From Armigeres subalbatus (taxonomy: Eukaryota > Arthropoda > Insecta > Diptera > Culicidae): 64,000 bases of DNA. The position numbers and the translations under genes are program-made. How positions within the stretch are numbered: the stretch's first letter is position 1; each line of letters begins with the position of its first letter. Location of the stretch: contig NC_085139.1 of assembly GCF_024139115.2 (NCBI RefSeq), positions 140,250,097-140,314,096 on the forward strand. Direction: 5' to 3'. Below the pieces are notes generated by a model. That model made no database searches. It saw only the letters and a list, made by a program, of their open reading frames with translations, and was not told where the DNA came from. Positions 57,501 to 64,000 of the stretch are shown here, piece after piece.

Positions 57501-58140
57501 AATTTTAATTTAATTTTAATTTAATTTTAATTTAATTTTAATTTAATTTTAATTTAATTTTAATTTAATTTTAATTTAATTTTAATTTAATTTTAATTTA
57601 ATTTTAATTTAATTTTAATTTAATTTTAATTTAATTTTAATTTAATTTTAATTTAATTTTAATTTAATTTTAATTTAATTTTAATTTAATTTTAATTTAA
57701 TTTTAATTTAATTTTAATTTAATTTTAATTTAATTTTAATTTAATTTTAATTTAATTTTAATTTAATTTTAATTTAATTTTAATTTAATTTTAATTTAAT
57801 TTTAATTTAATTTTAATTTAATTTTAATTTAATTTTAATTTAATTTTAATTTAATTTTAATTTAATTTTAATTTAATTTTAATTTAATTTTAATTTAATT
57901 TTAATTTAATTTTAATTTAATTTTAATTTAATTTTAATTTAATTTTAATTTAATTTTAATTTAATTTTAATTTAATTTTAATTTAATTTTAATTTAATTT
58001 TAATTTAATTTTAATTTAATTTTAATTTAATTTTAATTTAATTTTAATTTAATTTTAATTTAATTTTAATTTAATTTTAATTTAATTTTAATTTAATTTT
58101 AATTTAATTTTAATTTAATTTTAATTTAATTTTAATTTAA
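54552..58140. repeat. 11-bp AT satellite, ~325 copies
   Basis: A nearly perfect head-to-tail array of AATTTTAATTT containing only A and T, apart from one C near 57017. Rare length variants are at about 55620, 55790, 56310-56330, 56421, 56981, 57050, 57080-57095 and 57300. The homogeneity implies recent expansion or ongoing exchange. The true length may differ from the assembled length. Confidence 0.95.
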
Positions 58141-61100
58141 GGAGGAATCTTTGAATGAATTCCCGGAGAAATTCCGGAAGGAAGTCCATAAGGATTTCTC
58201 TGAGAAATGCCCAAAGAAGTACCTGAAGAAATTTCCGAATAAGTTACCAGAGGAATTATCGAAGGATTTTCATAGATAATTGCATTAAAGAATTTTCGGA
58301 AGGAAGTCTAAAGACGGAGTGATTCCTGTAAGAAATTCAGGAGAAATGCAAGAAGAATCACTTGAAGAATTCCCGGACGGATCCCCGAAGCAGTTCCCGG
58401 AGGAATTTTTGAATCAATTCCCCGAGGAGTTTCCTAAGGAATCCTTCCCGGAGGAATCCTTCCCGAAGGAATTCCCGGAGGAATCTTTCCCGAAGGAATT
58501 CCCGGAGAAATCCTTCCCGAAGGAATTCCCGGAGAAATCCTTCACGAAGGAATTCCCGGAGAAATCCTTCCCGAAAGAATTCCCGGAGGAATCCTTCCCG
58601 AAGGAATTCCCGGAGGAATCCTTCCCGAAGGAGTTCCCGGAGGAATCCTTCCCGAAGGAATTCCCGGAGGAATCCTTCCCGAAAGAATTCCCGGAGGAAT
58701 CCTTCCCGAAGGAATTCCCGGAGAAATCCTTCCCGAACGAATTCCCGGAGGAACCCTTCCCAAAGGAATTCCCGGAGGAACCCTTCCCAAAGTAATTCCC
58801 GGAGAAATCCTTCCCAAAGGAATTCCCGGAGGAATCCTTCCCAAAGGAATTCCCGGAGGAATCCTTCCCGAAGAAATTCCCGGAGGAATCTTTCCCGAAG
58901 GAATTCTCGGAAGAATCCTTCCCGAAAGATTTCGCGGAGGATTCCTTCCCGAATGAATTCCCGGAAGAATCCTTCCCGAATTCTCGGGGGAGTCCTTCCC
59001 GAAAGATTTCTCGGAATTCTCGGAGGAGTCCTTCCCGAAAGATTTCGCGGAGAAATCCTTCCCGAAGGAATTCCCAGAGGAATCCTTCCCGAAGGAGTTC
59101 CCGGAGGAATCCTTCCCGAAGGAATTCCCGGAGGAATCCTTCCCGAAGGAATTCCCGGAGGAACCCTTCCCGAAGGAATTCCCGGAGAAATCCTTCCCAA
59201 AGGAATTCCCGGAGGAATCCTTCCCGGAGGAATCTTTCCCGAAGGAATTCTCGGAAGAATCCTTCCCGAAAGATTTCGCGGAGGATTCCTTCCCGAATGA
59301 ATTCCCGGAAGAATCCTTCCCGAATTCTCGGGGGAGTCCTTCCCGAAAGATTTCTCGGAATTCTCGGAGGAGTCCTTCTCGAAAGATTTCGCGGAGGAAT
59401 CCTTCCCGAAGGAATTCCCAGAGGAATCCTTCCCAAAGGAATTCCCGGAGGAATCCTTCCCGAAGAAATTCCCGGAGGAATCTTTCCCGAAGGAATTCTC
59501 GGAAAAATCCTTCCCGAAAGATTTCGCGGAGGATTCCTTCCCGAATGAATTCCCGGAAGAATCCTTCCCGAATTCTCGGGGGAGTCCTTCCCGAAAGATT
59601 TCTCGGAATTCTCGGAGGAGTCCTTCCCGAAAGATTTCGCGGAGAAATCCTTCCCGAAGGAATTCCAGAGGAATCCTTCCCGAAGGAGTTCCCGGAGGAA
59701 TCCTTCCCGAAGGAATTCCCGGAGGAATCCTTCGAAGAATTCCAGGAACCCTTCCCGAAGGAATTCCCGGAGAAATCCTTCCCAAAGGAATTCCCGGAGG
59801 AATCCTTCCCGGAGGAATCTTTCCCGAAGGAATTCTCGGAAGAATCCTTCCCGAAAGATTTCGCGGAGGATTCCTTCCCGAATGAATTCCCGGAAGAATC
59901 CTTCCCGAATTCTCGGGGAGTCCTTCCGAAAGATTTCTCGGAATTCTCGGAGGAGTCCTTCTCGAAAGATTTCGCGGAGGAATCCTTCCCGAAGGAATTC
60001 CCAGAGGAATCCTTCGAAGGAATTCGGAGGAATCCTTCGAAGGAATTCCCAGAATCCTTCCGAAGGAATTCCCAGAGGAATCCTTCGAAGGAATTCCCAG
60101 AGAATCCTTCGAAGGAATTCCCGGAGGAATCCTTCGAAGGAATTCCAGGGAATCCTTCGAAGGAATTCCCGGAGGAATCCTTGAAGAATTCGGAGGAATC
60201 CTTCGAAGGAATTCCCGGAGGAATCCTTCCCGAAGGAATTCCCGGAGGAATCCTTCCCGAATGAATTCCCGGAGGAATCCTTCCCGAAGGAATTCCCGGA
60301 GGAATCCTTCCCGAAGGAATTCCCGGAGGAATCCTTCCCAAAGGAATTCCCGGAGAAATCCTTCCCGAACGAATTCCCGGAGGAACCCTTCCCAAAGGAA
60401 TTCCCGGAGGAATCCTTCCCGAAGGAATTCCCGGAGAAATCCTTCCCAAAGGAATTCTTGGAGGAATCCTTCCCAAAGGAATTCCCGGAGGAATCCTTCC
60501 CGGAGGAATCTTTCCCAAAGGAATTCTCGGAAGAATCCTTCCCGAAAGATTTCGCGGAGGATTCCTTCCCGAATGAATTCCCGGAAGAATCCTTCCCGAA
60601 TTCTCGGGGGAGTCCTTCCCGAAAGATTTCTCGGAATTCTCGGAGGAGTCCTTCTCGAAAGATTTCGCGGAGGAATCCTTCCCGAAGGAATTCCCGGAGG
60701 AACCCTTCCCGAAGGAATTCCCGGGGGAATCCTTCCCGAAGGAATTCCCGGAGGAATCCTTCCCGAAGGAATTCCCGGAGGAATCCTTCCCTGAAGAATT
60801 CGGAGGAATCCTTCCGAAGGAATTCCCGGAGGAATCCTTCGAATGAATTCCCGGAGGAATCCTTCCCGAAGGAATTCCCGGAGGAATCCTTCCCGAAGGA
60901 ATCCTTCCCAAAGGAATTCCCGGAGGAATCCTTCCCGAACGAATTCCCGGAGGAACCCTTCCCAAAGGAATTCCCGGAGGAATCCTTCCCGAAGGAATTC
61001 CCGGAGAAATCCTTCCCAAAGGAATTCTTGGAGGAATCCTTCCCAAAGGAATTCCCGGAGGAATCCTTTCCGGAGGAATCTTTCCCGAAGGAATTCTCGG

Positions 61101-63300
61101 AAGAATCCTTCCCGAAAGATTTCGCGGAGGATTCCTTCCCGAATGAATTCCCGGAAGAATCCTTCCCGAATTCTCGGGGGAGTCCTTCCCGAAAGATTTC
61201 TCGGAATTCTCGGAGGAGTCCTTCCCGAAAGATTTCGCGGAGGAATCCTTCCCGAAGGAATTCCAGAGGAATCCTTCCCGAAGGAATTCCCAGAGGAATC
61301 CTTCCCGAAGGAATTCCCGGAGGAATCCTTCCCGAAGGAATTCCCGGAGGAATCCTTCCCGAAGGAATTCCCGGAGGAATCCTTCCCGAAGGAATTCCCG
61401 GAGGAATCCTTCCCGAAGGAATTCCCGGGGGAATCCTTCCCGAAGGAATTCCCGGAGGAATCCTTCCCGAAGGAATTCCCGGAGGAATCCTTCCCGAAGG
61501 AATTCCCGGAGGAATCCTTCCCGAAGGAATTCCCGGGGGAATCCTTCCCGAAGGAATTCAGGAATCCTTCGAAGGAATTCCCAGGGAATCCTTCGAAGGA
61601 ATTCCCAGAGAATCCTTCCCGAAGGAATTCCCAGAGGAATCCTTCGAAGGAATTCCCGGAGGAATCCTTCCGAAGGAATTCGGAGGAATCCTTCAGAAGG
61701 AATTCCGGAGGAATCCTTCGAAGGAATTCGGAGGAATCCTTCGAAGGAATTCCCGGAGAATCCTTCGAAGGAATTCGGAGGAATCCTTCGAAGGAATTCC
61801 CGGAGGAATCCTTCGAAGGAATTCGGAGGAATCCTTCCCGAAGGAATTCGGAGGAATCCTTCCCGAAGGAATTCGGAGGAATCCTTCCGAAGGAATTACC
61901 GGAGGAATCCTTCCCGAAGGAATTACCGGAGAATCCTTCGAAGGAATTCCCGGAGGAATCCTTCGAAGGAATTCCCGGAGGAATCCTTCCGAAGGAATTC
62001 CCGGAGGTATCCTTCCCGAAGGAATTCCCGGAGGAATCCTTTCCGAAGGAATTCCCGGAGAATCCTTCGAAGGAAATCCCGGAGGAATCCTTCCCGAAGG
62101 AAATCCCGGAGAATCCTTCCCGAAGGAAATCCCGGAGGAATCCTTCCCGAAGGAAATCCCGGAGGAATCCTTCCCGAAGGTTTTCGGAGGAATCCTTCCC
62201 GAAGGAATTCCGGAGGAATCCTTCGAAGGAATTCCGGAGGAATCCTTCGAAGGAATTCCCGGAGGAATCCTTCCCGAAGGTTTTCCCGGAGAAATCCTTC
62301 CCGAAGGAATTCCCGGAGGAATCCTTCCCGAAGGAATTCCCGGAGGAATCCTTCCCGAAGGAATTCCCGGAGGAATCCTTCCCGAAGGAATTCCCGGAGG
62401 AATCCTTCCCGAAAGAATTCCCGGAGGAATCCTTCCCGAAAGAATTCCCGGAGGAATCCTTCCCGAAGGAATTCCCGAAGGAATCCTTCCCAAAGGAATT
62501 CCCGGAGGAACCCTTCCCGGAGGAATCTTTCCCAAAGGAATTCCCGGAGGAATCCTTCCCGAAGGAATCCTTCCCGAAGAAATCCTTCCCAAAGGAATTC
62601 CCGGATGAATATTTCCCGAAGAAATTCCCGGAGGAATCCTTTCCGAAGAAATTCTCGGAGGAATTCTTCCCGAGGGAATTCCCGGAGGAATCCTTCCCGA
62701 GGGAATTCCCGGAGGAATCCTTCCCGAAGAAATTCCCGGAGTAATACTTCCCGAAGGAATTCCCGGAGGATTCCGTCGGCAGTTGCTCCGGGGGTTCTTA
62801 CGGAGATTCATTCGGGATTTCCTCCAGGAACTCTATAGAAAATTCCCAGATGAATTCTCGAAGGAACTCCCGGAGAAATTTCCGAAGGAATTCCTGGAGA
62901 AACTCCCGAAAGAATTATTGTAGTAATTCCCGAATGAATTTCCAGAGGAATTCCCGGATAAAATGTCGTAATTCCTTCGTAAATTTGTCCGGGAAATCCT
63001 CCGCGATTTCTTTCGGGAACTCCTTCAAGAATTCCCTCAGTGATTCCTCCTGAAATTCCTGAAGGAATTCCCGGAGGAGCTTTCGATGAAAATTCTTGGA
63101 AAAACTCCTGAAGGAATACCCAAATGAATTTTCGGAAGAACCCCTGAAGTAATTTACGATAGAATTCCCGGGGGAACTCCTGAAGGAATTCCCGGAAGAG
63201 CTGCCGAAGGAACTCCCGATCAAATAAACGAAAGGATTCCCGGAGGAATCCCTGAAGCAATTCCCGGAGGAGTCCTCGAAGGAATTCCAAATTGAATTCT
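58141..63300. repeat. 27-bp EcoRI-rich minisatellite, 5.1 kb
   Basis: The unit is GAATTCCCGGAGGAATCC followed by TTCCCGAAG. It is very regular at 58440-62750 and decays at both edges. Variants lose cc or gg in places (60000-60220, 61560-62110), giving 20-25 bp units. A longer repeat of ~340 bp, marked by ttctcgggggagtcc, recurs at 58981, 59325, 59573, 59911, 60601 and 61171. Because 27 is divisible by 3 and the unit lacks stops, frames of up to 834 codons exist on both strands. They translate to simple 9-residue repeats (such as EFPEESFPK) and are not annotated as genes. Confidence 0.9.
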
Positions 63301-63750
63301 TCTAGAATTCAGAATTTCAAAATCTGAAATAAAAAAAATTCTCTTCAGAATCCCAAACGGATTTCTCATGGATCCCCATAAGGATTTTCTTCCGAATCAT
63401 AAACGATTTCCTTCTGGAATCTCAAGTAGATGCTCTCTGGAATCCGAGAAGGTTTCCCTTCGCAATACCCGATGGATTTGCATCGAAATCTGGACAGGAT
63501 TCTCTGCATGATCCTAAAAGAATTTCCTATAAAAGGATTCCCTTCGGAATCTCAAGAAGTATTCTATTCCAAATTCAAGAAAGATCTCCCTTGGTTCCCC
63601 AAAAGGATTCTGTTATGAATTTCAAAGGGTCTATTTCACTACCTCATAAGAATTCTCTCTAGAATCCAAAAAAAAAATCCTTCGGAACCCCAAAAGGATT
63701 CGCATCGAAATTCCATACATTCCGTTCGGAATCACAAAAACAATATTTGG
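63301..63750. repeat. Decayed array with aaggattcccttcggaat words
   Basis: Irregular ~25-30 bp repeats (caaaaggattc, cggaatctcaag), probably a diverged relative or flank of the 27-bp array. Confidence 0.55.
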
Positions 63751-64000
63751 CAGGCGATTCTGAGAAAATTTCCGAAATTGAAAGCAATTCCCGGCGGAAT
63801 GCTGGAAAATTTCAATTAGGTGTTGTTGGAATTCCACATCTTCGGCTGTTTGTGCTGGCAGCGTTCTTCCGGAACTCATCCTTAGGTAGCCACCCTCAAC
63901 TGCAGTTGCCTCTCATCACTGCCGGAGCTTGAAGCTGATCCTGGGAGATAAGGTGATGAAGACGCAGCGATTAACAATTACCAGTCAATTGGCTATATGG
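63751..64000. other. No recognised feature
   Basis: Non-repetitive sequence at the window edge, with a reverse frame of 82 codons and no known domain. Confidence 0.3.

Noticed and set aside
58542..61046. 834-codon reverse-strand open frame (and 716- and 633-codon forward frames)
   Set aside because: They are produced by a 27-bp repeat without stop codons. Overlapping frames are open on both strands and encode only 9-residue repeats.

Overview
The window looks like intergenic or intronic DNA from a culicine mosquito, most likely Aedes. The evidence is its repeats: four Feilai-like tRNA-derived SINEs, a LOA-clade non-LTR retrotransposon carrying RNase H, many foldback elements and MITEs, and long tandem arrays. 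I found no host gene I can name. The coding sequence I recognise belongs to transposable elements, and all of it is broken. One family of short ORFs carried on a repeat stays unexplained.

Layout. 1-700: a decayed Tc1/mariner transposase. 780-7121: a foldback (FB-like) element whose arms are runs of a ~15-16 bp motif, interrupted by a 5.5 kb LOA element. 7.2-11 kb: SINEs and MITEs, several nested. 11.2-16.9 kb: a tandem array of a ~1 kb unit encoding a conserved 40-residue membrane-like peptide, split by a hAT-type element that itself holds a second FB-like element and a palindromic MITE. 18.6-24.8 kb: a MITE split by a 5.7 kb hAT-type element with CGCCG-rich ends. 25-30 kb: nested MITEs, unrecognised ORFs, and an antisense non-LTR reverse transcriptase remnant. 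30.8-36.8 kb: a 6 kb element with Transib-like ends (CACAGTG start, 5-bp target duplication), enclosing a 1.3 kb MITE and a broken DUF4780-like ORF. 37-40 kb: a 143-bp tandem repeat, the 5' end of an R1-like element and a SINE. 41-43 kb: a second 1.3 kb MITE holding a solo LTR. 44-48 kb: a GA-rich array split by a palindromic element. 48.3-52 kb: two copies of a dispersed repeat with a TATA/initiator and a histone-type 3' stem-loop. 53.2-63.7 kb: three adjacent tandem arrays (degenerate GATTG-rich, 11-bp AT satellite, 27-bp EcoRI-rich minisatellite).

The elements form clear layers of insertion, so relative ages can be read from target-site duplications. Most are non-autonomous and would need transposases or reverse transcriptases encoded elsewhere. 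Family names are assigned by eye from termini, target duplications and motifs, not by database search.
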